Assembly (NCBI RefSeq): GCF_000227295.1
Contig: NZ_JH165054.1
Location: 1,238,550 to 1,302,549, forward strand
DNA: 64,000 nucleotides
DNA from: Cutibacterium avidum ATCC 25577
GTDB lineage: Bacteria; Actinomycetota; Actinomycetes; Propionibacteriales; Propionibacteriaceae
Direction of reading: 5' to 3'
The translations under genes and the position numbers were made by a program. Below, in pieces: positions 53,047-60,900 of this stretch (positions within the stretch are counted from its first letter, which is position 1; every line of letters starts with the position of its first letter). Below the pieces are notes generated by a model. The model did no database searches. It had not been told where the DNA came from and saw only the letters and a list, made by a program, of their open reading frames with translations.

Positions 53047-53847
53047 ATGGATCTCAGACTCAACGGGCGGGTAGCCCTCATCACCGGTGCCGATTCGGGC
53101 ATCGGTTGGAACACCGCGAAACTCCTCCTTGCGGAGGGAGCGAAGGTTGCCGTCACCGACCTTGACGCCGACGAGCTCACCAAGGCCGCGAAGGGCCTCG
53201 ACGCGGCCGAGGACCGTCTCGTCGCCTTCCCGGCTGACGTCACCGACGCCGACTCCTTGGCCGAGCTCCACCAACAGGTGAAGGAGGCCTTCGGGCCGAT
53301 CGACATCCTCGTCCAGTCAGCCGGGGTCACCGGCGCCCAGGGAAAGTTCCACGAGATCGACGAGGAGGGCTGGCTCTCCACCCTCGACATCGACCTCATG
53401 GGCCCGGTGCGGGTGCTGCGGGAGTTCATCGCCGACCTGCGTACCGGCGGGTGGGGTCGTGTCGTGCTGCTGGCTTCCGAGGATGGCGTCCAGCCCTATG
53501 ACGACGAGATCCCGTACTGCGCCGCCAAAGCCGGTGTGTTGGCCTTGGCCAAGGGGCTGTCGCGCACCTACGCCCGGGAGGGGCTGCTCGTCGACGCTGT
53601 CTCCCCGGCCTTCATCCACACCCCGATGACCGACGCCATGATGACCAAGCGGTCCGAGGAACGTGGCGTCAGCTTCGACGACGCCATCGAGTCCTTCCTC
53701 GACGAGGAGCGCCCCTACATGGAGCTCAAGCGCCGCGGAGAGCCCGAGGAGGTGGCTGCCGTCATCGCATTCCTGTGTTCCGACAAGGCCTCCTTCGTCA
53801 ATGGGTCGAACTACCGTGTTGATTCCGGGTCGGTGGCGACGTTCTGA
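53047..53847 (+). CDS. Short-chain dehydrogenase/reductase
   Basis: 266 residues with the classical SDR pattern: TGADSGIG at 14-21, DVTDAD near 64, SAG in VQSAGVTG near 89 and the catalytic YCAAK near 157. Ser is in LLASEDG. It reduces or oxidises an alcohol/ketone with NAD(P). ACAGGAG lies upstream of the ATG. It follows the FAD reductase, so a joint redox role is possible, but no substrate can be assigned. Confidence 0.88.
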   Translation: MDLRLNGRVALITGADSGIGWNTAKLLLAEGAKVAVTDLDADELTKAAKGLDAAEDRLVAFPADVTDADSLAELHQQVKEAFGPIDILVQSAGVTGAQGKFHEIDEEGWLSTLDIDLMGPVRVLREFIADLRTGGWGRVVLLASEDGVQPYDDEIPYCAAKAGVLALAKGLSRTYAREGLLVDAVSPAFIHTPMTDAMMTKRSEERGVSFDDAIESFLDEERPYMELKRRGEPEEVAAVIAFLCSDKASFVNGSNYRVDSGSVATF

Positions 53848-53874
53848 CGACTTTCGGGTCCACGTGGAGATGGG

Positions 53875-53907
53875 CGAGGGCCGCTGTCGTCATGACAGCG
53901 GCCCTCG
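53875..53907. terminator. Bidirectional terminator between the SDR and ptsH genes
   Basis: A 14-bp perfect stem (CGAGGGCCGCTGTC with its complement) and a 5-nt loop, between convergent genes ending at 53847 and 53925. Confidence 0.8.
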
Positions 53908-53924
53908 TCGTGCGTGGAGCGGGA

Positions 53925-54182
53925 TCAGGCGTCGAGGTCGGACTCGATGAGATCAGCGATGGTGTTGACGTCATCCTCGTTGCCACCGGCGACCGTGACG
54001 GGATCGCCCGCGCCAGCACCGAGGGTCATGATGAGCAGCACGGATTTGGCGTCGATCGGCTCGCCTCCTTCTGCGGCCAGGGTGACGGTGGAGCCGAGTT
54101 TGGCAGCTTCCTGGGAGATGACTGCGGCGGGACGGGCGTGAAGCCCGACGGAGGATCCGACTTTGACGATTCTGCTGGCCAT
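53925..54182 (-). CDS. ptsH: Phosphocarrier protein HPr
   Basis: 85 residues, standard HPr length. The phosphorylation site is in GLHARPA near His15, and a Ser46-type regulatory site lies in DAKSVLLIM. HPr passes phosphate from enzyme I to the fructose enzyme II encoded upstream. It is the last gene of the fru operon, 42 bp after fruA. No ptsI is in the window. Confidence 0.93.
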   Translation of the reverse strand: MASRIVKVGSSVGLHARPAAVISQEAAKLGSTVTLAAEGGEPIDAKSVLLIMTLGAGAGDPVTVAGGNEDDVNTIADLIESDLDA

Positions 54183-54224
54183 GATGGTGTCCCTTTCAGG
54201 GTTGTGTGTTTTGGCGTGGAAATT

Positions 54225-56231
54225 TCAGGCGGTGGCCTCGGCCTTACGCTTGGCTGAGGCCTTGAAGATGGTCACGAGCAAGGCTGCCACGATGGTGCCG
54301 ACGACGATGGCCAGGATGAAGGCCCAGACCCGGTCAATGGCGAAGAAGACGAAGATACCGCCGTGGGGAGCCTTGGACGCAGCACCCAGCGCCATCGACA
54401 GGGCCCCGGTGACGGCTCCGCCGGCCATCATCGAGGGGATGACGCGCAGTGGGTCAGCAGCTGCGAAGGGGATGGCACCTTCGGAGATGAACGAGGCACC
54501 CAGCAACCAGGCAGCGGTGCCGTTCTCGCGCTCTGCCGGTTGGTAGAGGTTCGGACGCAGAGTCGTCGACAGGGCCATCGCCAGGGGCGGGACCATCCCG
54601 GCTGCCATGACGGCGGCCATCACCTTGAGGGATCCGACATTGGTGACGGCGAGGTTCGTCGTCGCGAAGAGGTAGGCAGCCTTGTTGATGGGGCCGCCCA
54701 GGTCGGAGCACATCATGAGGCCCAGGATGATTCCGAGGATGACAGCCGATGCTCCGCTCATACCACCCAGCCAATTGTTGAGGGCGTTGGTGAGGGCGGC
54801 CAGCGGTCGACCGAGGACCACGTACATGAGGCCACCGGCAATGAGGGATCCGACGAGCGGGATGATGACGACCGGCATGAGACCACGCAGCCAGCGGGGC
54901 GGGTTGAGACGGGTGAACCAGTAGGCAACCAGGCCACCCAACAGACCACCGACGATGGCGCCGATGAATCCGGCCCCGGTAACTCCGGCGACGGCACCAG
55001 CCACGAACCCCGGGGCGATGCCGGGACGATCAGCCAGACCGAAACCGATGTAGCCGGCGAGCGCGGGAAGCAGGAAGCCGAAAGCCGCCTGGCCGACGGC
55101 AAAGAGGACCGCGCCGATGTAGGTCATGGTGGCCGATCCACCCAGGGCATGAGCGGTAGGCGCCGGAAGGTTGTTGAAGGTGTTGTGGAGGGCGATGTCC
55201 ATGCCGTCCTTGGCGATCTCGTACCCGCCGAAGAGGAATCCCAGGGCGATGAGCAGACCACCTGCCGCGACGAACGGGATCATGTAGGACACCCCGGTCA
55301 TGAGGGCTTGCTGGATGCGCTTGCCCCAACCGATCTGGGAACCGGCCTGCTCGGGCTCCTGGTGTTCGCCGTGGCCCGCCGGAACACGGTGCGCGTGCGG
55401 ATCCTTGGCTGCCGCGAGAGCCTCGGCGACCATCTTCTCGGGCTCGTTGACGGCACGCTTCACCCCTGACTCGATGACCGGCTTGCCGGCGAATCGCTCT
55501 CGGCCCTTGACACCGACGTCAGTGGCGAAGATGACGGCGTCAGCGGCCTCGATCTCGGATGCGTCGAGGGGCTCGGTGGCGGTGGAACCTTGGGGCTCGA
55601 CCTTGACGTCAACCCCCATCTTCTTGCCCGCGGCCGTGAGGTAGTCGGCGGCCATGTAGGTGTGGGCGATGCCGGTCGGACAAGCTGTGATGGCGACGAC
55701 GTGGGTGGTGGGTGTCTGTTCGGGAGCTGTTTCGTCTGTCGCGGCGGCGGTGGCGGGTGCCGGTACAGGCGCGCCCTCCTCTGGTCCGACGACCCCGCCA
55801 ATGAGGTCGACGACCGTCTGAGCGTCGGGGGCCTGGCGCAGCTGCTCGACGAATTCGGGCTTGACGAGGGCGCGAGCCAACTTTGTGAGGAGCTTCATGT
55901 GGTCGGCGCCACCGTTCTCGGAGGCGGCGATCATGAAGACGAGGTCAGCAGGGCCGTCAGGTCCGTTGAAGTCAACTGCGGGGGACAGCCGGGCGAAGCC
56001 GAGTGAGGGCTGGGAGACTGCGGCGGAGCGGCAGTGAGGGATAGCGAATCCGCCGGGCATCCCGGTCGGGCTCTTGGACTCACGATCCAGGGCGTCACGG
56101 GTCAGGCCGTCGGCGTCGGCGCGTCCGGCCCTGGCGATGATTCCGGCGACCGAGGTGATGACCTCGGCCTTGGTCGAGCCCAGGTCAGCGTCGAGGGATA
56201 CCAGTTCTGGGATGATGAGAGGGGCGTTCAT
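54225..56231 (-). CDS. fruA: PTS fructose-specific enzyme IIABC
   Basis: 668 residues in A-B-C order. IIA (about 1-145) has the phospho-His in AIPHCRS near 66. A Pro/Ala/Thr linker follows. IIB (about 175-275) has the phospho-Cys in ITACPTGIAHTYM near 183. IIC (about 310-660) has about nine helices, ending with the basic tail. It imports fructose as fructose-1-phosphate, the substrate of FruK encoded just upstream (13 bp away). Family and substrate are well supported by the fruK neighbour. Confidence 0.95.
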   Translation of the reverse strand: MNAPLIIPELVSLDADLGSTKAEVITSVAGIIARAGRADADGLTRDALDRESKSPTGMPGGFAIPHCRSAAVSQPSLGFARLSPAVDFNGPDGPADLVFMIAASENGGADHMKLLTKLARALVKPEFVEQLRQAPDAQTVVDLIGGVVGPEEGAPVPAPATAAATDETAPEQTPTTHVVAITACPTGIAHTYMAADYLTAAGKKMGVDVKVEPQGSTATEPLDASEIEAADAVIFATDVGVKGRERFAGKPVIESGVKRAVNEPEKMVAEALAAAKDPHAHRVPAGHGEHQEPEQAGSQIGWGKRIQQALMTGVSYMIPFVAAGGLLIALGFLFGGYEIAKDGMDIALHNTFNNLPAPTAHALGGSATMTYIGAVLFAVGQAAFGFLLPALAGYIGFGLADRPGIAPGFVAGAVAGVTGAGFIGAIVGGLLGGLVAYWFTRLNPPRWLRGLMPVVIIPLVGSLIAGGLMYVVLGRPLAALTNALNNWLGGMSGASAVILGIILGLMMCSDLGGPINKAAYLFATTNLAVTNVGSLKVMAAVMAAGMVPPLAMALSTTLRPNLYQPAERENGTAAWLLGASFISEGAIPFAAADPLRVIPSMMAGGAVTGALSMALGAASKAPHGGIFVFFAIDRVWAFILAIVVGTIVAALLVTIFKASAKRKAEATA

Positions 56232-56244
56232 CGGTTCTCCGATC

Positions 56245-57195
56245 TCACAGATGGGTGAGGCTGACGTGGATGGCGTCGGCCTGGGCAGGGGTCGGCATGG
56301 TCGACCCCGGGAGGGCTGCGGCGGCCGTGCCCCAGGCGACGGCGGTGCGCAGACAGTTTTCGGGTTGGTCGCCGCGGGTACGGGCCAGCAGAAATCCGGC
56401 TAGGGAGGAGTCCCCGGCGCCAACGGTCGACCTCACCTCGACTGGTTCCGGCCAGGCGTGCCAGGCATCGGTCTCGGTGACGAGTAGGGCCCCCGCGCCG
56501 CCGAGGGTGACCAACACCTCGGTGATGCCGCGAAGACGTCGGGCGGCAGCGACGACGTCGTCGAAATGGCCCTGCTCGGCGGCGGACTCCAGGGAGTTGC
56601 CGTCGATCCCACAGAGCTGACCAAGCTCGACGGAGTTGGGCTTGACGAGTTCGGGAGCTGACTCGGGGAGTTTCCCGGACAGCTCTTGCAGGGGCTTGTC
56701 AGAGGTGTCGACAGCGACCTTGACGCCGGTTTCGTGCAGCCGACGGGTCATGGTGGTGTACCAGTCCGAAGGGACGCCGGGAGGGAGAGACCCGGACAGG
56801 ACGACCCATTCAGCGTCGGTCGACGTCTCGAGGATGATCTCCTCGACGGCGGTCAGTTCGGCGGTGGTGAGTGCGGCTCCGGGGTGGTTGATCTTGGTTG
56901 TGGTGCCGTCGGGTTCGGTGATGGTGAGGTTGGTCCTCGCCGGCGTCGAGATCGGGACGGCGATGTGTGGGATCTTGTCATTGGCGAGGCCGGTGACAAG
57001 CCGGTCCTTGGTTCCGGCCGGTACGACGGCACAGGTGTCGACCCCAGCTCCGCAGAGGACTCGGGAAATGTTGACTCCCTTGCCAGCGGAGACCTCAGTG
57101 GAATTGCCGAGTCGGTTCACCTGGCCGCGTTGCAGCGGCCCAGGCAGGGATGCAGTGCGGTCGATGCTCGGGTTGAGGGTGACTGTGACGATCAC
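56245..57195 (-). CDS. fruK: 1-phosphofructokinase
   Basis: 316 residues, PfkB family. N-terminal MIVTVTLNPSIDRT, the G-rich EVSAGKGVNISR near 38 and the C-terminal catalytic motif GAGDSSLAGFLLA near 249. It phosphorylates fructose-1-phosphate to fructose-1,6-bisphosphate. GTG start at 57195 with AAGGAG upstream; a much longer in-frame opening extends through the promoter region and was rejected. First gene of fruK-fruA-ptsH. Confidence 0.94.
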   Translation of the reverse strand: MIVTVTLNPSIDRTASLPGPLQRGQVNRLGNSTEVSAGKGVNISRVLCGAGVDTCAVVPAGTKDRLVTGLANDKIPHIAVPISTPARTNLTITEPDGTTTKINHPGAALTTAELTAVEEIILETSTDAEWVVLSGSLPPGVPSDWYTTMTRRLHETGVKVAVDTSDKPLQELSGKLPESAPELVKPNSVELGQLCGIDGNSLESAAEQGHFDDVVAAARRLRGITEVLVTLGGAGALLVTETDAWHAWPEPVEVRSTVGAGDSSLAGFLLARTRGDQPENCLRTAVAWGTAAAALPGSTMPTPAQADAIHVSLTHL

Positions 57196-57266
57196 GGGGG
57201 GACTCCTTCGTCGCTTTTCCCAACGGTCCCTCAGGTATGAGCGACCCTTCAATGTTGGGATGTGTG

Positions 57267-57314
57267 ACACTCTAAAACATAAAAGCTGGAAAAGCAATAA
57301 TAAAACACTAAAAC
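57267..57314 (-). promoter_or_regulatory. fru operon promoter with candidate operators
   Basis: A very AT-rich stretch in GC-rich surroundings. On the minus strand TTGCTT and TAGAGT are 17 bp apart and fit -35/-10 spacing. Repeats GTTTTAGTG (57306-57314) and GTTTTAGAGTG (57268-57278) flank or overlap the -35 and -10 and are candidate binding sites for the DeoR-family regulator encoded next to the operon. Confidence 0.5.
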
Positions 57315-57381
57315 GGACATTTGGTGATGCGGGGCGCCGCGATGCCTCGGGGTGACTGTTTGACGGGCTGATCCGGCGACA

Positions 57382-57476
57382 GGCGTCGGTGTGGTGATCG
57401 GTCTTATGAATGGGGTTGCTGCCACCTGTGGTTGCACGTGCTGACGTCAGCAACCCAAACACCACACACGGTGGAA
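57382..57476 (-). repeat. Structured repeat element, copy B
   Basis: On the minus strand GTGTGGTG pairs with CACCACAC, and GGGTTGCTG pairs with CAGCAACCC (9 bp perfect). The core CAGGTGGCAG is shared with copy A at 51662. Both halves of the element match the 5' arm of copy A, so it is an inverted-repeat element. It lies between the DeoR-family gene and the fru promoter. Confidence 0.7.
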
Positions 57477-57541
57477 GTGCGTGCCGGGGGAAGCGTGCGC
57501 AGTGACCGGGGAGACTGAAATGGTCCTGGCTGCGGCCGACC

Positions 57542-58303
57542 TCAGGCGATGACGATCTCGACGCCAGACTTCTGCAGCATCTCAACCTGGTGTGGGGTTA
57601 CCCCGGAGTCGGTGATGATGACGTCCACGTCACCCAACTCCGCGAACCTCATCGTTGACTCTGCCCCCATCTTCCGGGAGTCGGCCAACACGACGACGTG
57701 GTGGGCGCTTGCGATCATCGCTGTCTTTGTTGCGACCTCATCGGCGTCGGGGGTGGAGAGACCATGGTCCAGGGAGATGCCGTTGGTGCCCATGAAGGCG
57801 ACGTCAACACGCAGCCGTGAAATGGCATCGACATTCCCGACGGTGGCCTGAGTGGTCGGGCGCAGGCGCCCGCCCAGTAGATGGACGTCGCATGCACTGT
57901 GGGTTGCCATGGCGCTGGCGATCGGTGATGAGTTGGTGAAAACGGTGAAGCGCCTTGTGGGAGGTATGATCGCCGCGAGTCGACCGGTCGTCGATCCAGC
58001 GTCGAGGATGATCGATCCGTTGTCAGCCGGCAGGTGGGGCAGCGCAGCCCTGGCTATCTGCTCCTTCTGGCTCACCGCGGAGGAATCACGGGTGTCGAGG
58101 GGTTGATCTCCCAGCAGGTCGAACTCGATCGGGATGGCGCCACCGTGGACGCGTCTCAGCATCTTCTGGGTGCACAGTTGATCGAGATCGCGCCGAATGG
58201 TCTCCGGGACGACCCCCAGGGAGGCTGACGCATCAGACACCGAGACCCGACCGGTCTCACGGGCGGTGTTGATGAGCCACTTGTGTCTCTCGGCGGGATA
58301 CAC
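57542..58303 (-). CDS. DeoR-family transcriptional regulator, probable fructose operon regulator
   Basis: 253 residues. N-terminal helix-turn-helix (SVSDASASLGVVPETIRRDLDQL, about 21-43) and C-terminal DeoR sensor domain with ILDAGSTTGRLA near 98 and FMGTNGISLDHGLSTPD near 172. Such regulators next to fruK usually repress the fru operon and respond to fructose-1-phosphate or a related sugar phosphate. It is transcribed in the same direction as fruK, separated by 346 bp. Confidence 0.88.
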   Translation of the reverse strand: MYPAERHKWLINTARETGRVSVSDASASLGVVPETIRRDLDQLCTQKMLRRVHGGAIPIEFDLLGDQPLDTRDSSAVSQKEQIARAALPHLPADNGSIILDAGSTTGRLAAIIPPTRRFTVFTNSSPIASAMATHSACDVHLLGGRLRPTTQATVGNVDAISRLRVDVAFMGTNGISLDHGLSTPDADEVATKTAMIASAHHVVVLADSRKMGAESTMRFAELGDVDVIITDSGVTPHQVEMLQKSGVEIVIA

Positions 58304-58465
58304 CGGCCCTCCTCAACGAAAAGCCCCCAGCGCAAACAGGCTAAATCCCTAGTCAGGCGCATGGTGCGGGGATGACTGTGATGGCGGGAGCATAACACGA
58401 ACTCATTGCGGCGCTCTGCCCGGTTAGACTGACGGGGGTATTCGCGAATCCCAAGGAGTTCAGGA

Positions 58466-59764
58466 ATGAAAATTGCCGTCGTCGCCATGGGCAAGATCGG
58501 GCTTCCCCTGGCTGTGCAGTTCGCCGAGAAGGGTCACGACGTCATCGGCGTCGACGTGCAGCAGCGCGTCGTGGACGAGATCAACAAGGGCAACGAGCCC
58601 TTCCCCGGTGAGGCCTATCTCGACGAGAAGCTGAAGAAACTCGTCCCGGCCGGCAAGCTCACCGCCACCACCGATTACTCCAAGGCGATTCCGGGCGCCG
58701 ATGCGATCGTTCTCGTCGTCCCGCTGTTCGTCAACGACGAGACCTGGGAGCCGGACTTCGGCTGGATGGAGGCCGCGACCAAGTCGTTGGCGGAGCATCT
58801 CACCCCGGGCACCCTCATCTCCTACGAGACCACCCTGCCGGTCGGCACCACCCGCAACCGCTGGAAGCCGATGATCGAGGAGATCTCCGGCCTGACCGAG
58901 GGCAAGGACTTCCACCTCGTCTTCTCCCCGGAACGCGTCCTCACCGGCCGTGTCTTCGCCGACCTGCGTCGCTACCCGAAGCTCGTTGGCGGCCTGACCG
59001 ACGAGGGCACTGCCAAGGGCATCGAGTTCTACGAGCAGGTCCTGGACTTCGACGATCGTGACGACCTGCCGCGCGTCAACGGCGTCTGGGACATGGGCAC
59101 CGCCGAGGCCGCCGAGATGGCCAAGCTCGCCGAGACCACCTACCGCGACGTCAACATCGGCCTGGCCAACCAGTTCGGCAAGTACGCCGCCGCCAACGGC
59201 ATCGACGTCTACAAGGTCATCGACGCCTGCAACTCGCAGCCCTACTCCCACATTCACCGTCCCGGCATCGCCGTCGGTGGACACTGCATCCCGGTCTACC
59301 CGCGCCTCTACCTGTGGACCGACCCGGACGCCACCATCGTCCGTACCGCCCGCGAGGCCAACATGACGATGCCGCAGTACTGCGTCGACCAGGCCGCCTC
59401 GGTGCTGGGAGACCTGTCCGGCAAGAAGGTCGTCGTCCTCGGTGCCTCCTACCGCGGCAAGGTCAAGGAGACTGCCTTCTCCGGCGTCTTCCCCACCGTC
59501 GAGATCCTGGCCAAGGCCGGCGCCGACGTCAGCGTCCATGACCCGATGTTCACCGACGAGGAGCTCGGCAAGTTCGGCTTCAAGGCCTACCACGTCGGTG
59601 AGCCCGTCGACGGGGCCCTGCTGCAGGCCGACCACCCCGAGTACGCCGAGCTGACCCCGGCCGATCTTCCGGGCATCAAGGTCCTCGTCGACGGTCGTCA
59701 CGTCGTCGACGCGGCCAAGTGGGACGGCGTTGAGGTCATCGTCGTTGGTGACGGGGAGGCCTGA
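58466..59764 (+). CDS. wbpA: UDP-GlcNAc/ManNAc 6-dehydrogenase (WbpA/WecC family)
   Basis: 432 residues. NAD-binding MGKIGLPLAVQFA near 8-20, the catalytic-type Cys in VGGHCIPVYP near 274, and a C-terminal UDP-binding domain. It oxidises an N-acetylhexosamine nucleotide sugar to the uronic acid. With the wbpB, E and D homologues at 45.4-48.2 kb and the epimerase at 62.2 kb, the WbpA role (UDP-GlcNAc to UDP-GlcNAcA) fits best. The WecC role (UDP-ManNAc) is the alternative. AAGGAG precedes the ATG, and a 10-bp palindrome ATTCGCGAAT lies just upstream. Confidence 0.88.
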   Translation: MKIAVVAMGKIGLPLAVQFAEKGHDVIGVDVQQRVVDEINKGNEPFPGEAYLDEKLKKLVPAGKLTATTDYSKAIPGADAIVLVVPLFVNDETWEPDFGWMEAATKSLAEHLTPGTLISYETTLPVGTTRNRWKPMIEEISGLTEGKDFHLVFSPERVLTGRVFADLRRYPKLVGGLTDEGTAKGIEFYEQVLDFDDRDDLPRVNGVWDMGTAEAAEMAKLAETTYRDVNIGLANQFGKYAAANGIDVYKVIDACNSQPYSHIHRPGIAVGGHCIPVYPRLYLWTDPDATIVRTAREANMTMPQYCVDQAASVLGDLSGKKVVVLGASYRGKVKETAFSGVFPTVEILAKAGADVSVHDPMFTDEELGKFGFKAYHVGEPVDGALLQADHPEYAELTPADLPGIKVLVDGRHVVDAAKWDGVEVIVVGDGEA

Positions 59765-59766
59765 GT

Positions 59767-60900
59767 ATGTCCCTTGCCCGCGTCTGTCACGTCTCGACCG
59801 TTCACAACCCCCGCGACGGCCGCATCTTCCGCAAGGAGTGCGCCAGCCTCGCCAAGCGGGGCGCCGATGTCTGGTTCATCGGCGCCCAGGACGGTGACGA
59901 GATCGTCGACGGGGTACATGTGGTGGGAATCGGCAAGGCCACCAACCGCATCGACCGTCTGACCCGCCGTCAGGCCAAGGTGTGGAAGGCCCTCGACCGG
60001 GTGAACCCCGATCTCGTCCACATCCATGACCCCGAGCTCATTCCGCTGGTACTGGCGTGGAAGAAGTTGCGCGGGCGGGCTGCGGTCTTCGATGCTCACG
60101 AGGACCTCGTCGCACAGATCGACGGCAAGGAATACCTGTCACCGAAGATCAAGCCGGTCGCCCGCACGGTCGCCAAGGCCCTGGTCACCATGGCTGACAA
60201 GGGGTTCGACGGTGTGGTCGCGGTAACCGACGGGGTTGCCGAGGACTTCGGACACCGCAACCAGAAGTTGGTCCACAACTACCCGCTGCTGTCGAGCTTC
60301 GACACCACGGTGGAGGGGGAGAAGGTTCCAGGCCAGATCGTCTACGTCGGCATGCTGTCCAAGGGACGTCAGACCGACAAGATGTTCGACATGATGGCCC
60401 TGATGGACGGTGACGCCCGCCTCGTCATCGCCGGCAAGCAGGATCCCGAGGTCGCCTACCTGTTCGACGAGCTCGACAAGCATCCGCGCGTTGACTACTG
60501 CGGATCCATCCCGGTTGACGAGGTGCCCGGTCTGCTCGCCTCCTCGGTCATCGGCCTGGTCTTCCTCGAGCCGCTGCCGAACTACGTCAACTCGCTGCCC
60601 ACCAAGCTCTTTGAGTACATGGCGGCCGGGATCCCGTTCATCTCGACCGACCTGCCGTTCCTGGTGAACATGCTCGAGAAGTGGGACTGCGGAGTCTTCG
60701 TTGACACCTCGAGGGACGCCAAGGCCGCGGCCGAGGCGGCCAAGGAGCTGCTGGCCGACCCGGAGCGCTGCAAGCGTCTCGGGGAGAACGGTCGACGCGC
60801 CATCGCCGAGGAGTTCAACTTCGAGGCTGACGTCGACGCCCTCGTCACTGTCGAGGAGCGTGCCCTCAAGCGTCAGGACTCCCAGATCGTCGAGGCATGA
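59767..60900 (+). CDS. Glycosyltransferase family 4
   Basis: 377 residues, GT-B fold. N-terminal STVHNPRDGRIFRKE, the HIHDPELIPL block near 87, and FDAHEDLV near 110; second half NSLPTKLFEYMAAGIPFI near 278-295. It resembles GT4 enzymes that add amino sugars to undecaprenyl-linked acceptors. The partial gene at 63270 encodes a close paralogue. It starts 2 bp after the dehydrogenase and overlaps the next gene (ATGA), so it belongs to the same operon. Confidence 0.87.
   Translation: MSLARVCHVSTVHNPRDGRIFRKECASLAKRGADVWFIGAQDGDEIVDGVHVVGIGKATNRIDRLTRRQAKVWKALDRVNPDLVHIHDPELIPLVLAWKKLRGRAAVFDAHEDLVAQIDGKEYLSPKIKPVARTVAKALVTMADKGFDGVVAVTDGVAEDFGHRNQKLVHNYPLLSSFDTTVEGEKVPGQIVYVGMLSKGRQTDKMFDMMALMDGDARLVIAGKQDPEVAYLFDELDKHPRVDYCGSIPVDEVPGLLASSVIGLVFLEPLPNYVNSLPTKLFEYMAAGIPFISTDLPFLVNMLEKWDCGVFVDTSRDAKAAAEAAKELLADPERCKRLGENGRRAIAEEFNFEADVDALVTVEERALKRQDSQIVEA

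Noticed and set aside
57198-57585. Extension of fruK upstream through the AT-rich region
   Set aside because: It would run through the promoter and structured repeat; the GTG at 57195 has a good ribosome-binding site and the standard family N-terminus.
58460-59701. Open frame antisense to the nucleotide-sugar dehydrogenase
   Set aside because: Nearly coextensive with the sense gene and very rich in Val, Asp and Gly, a typical mirror frame.
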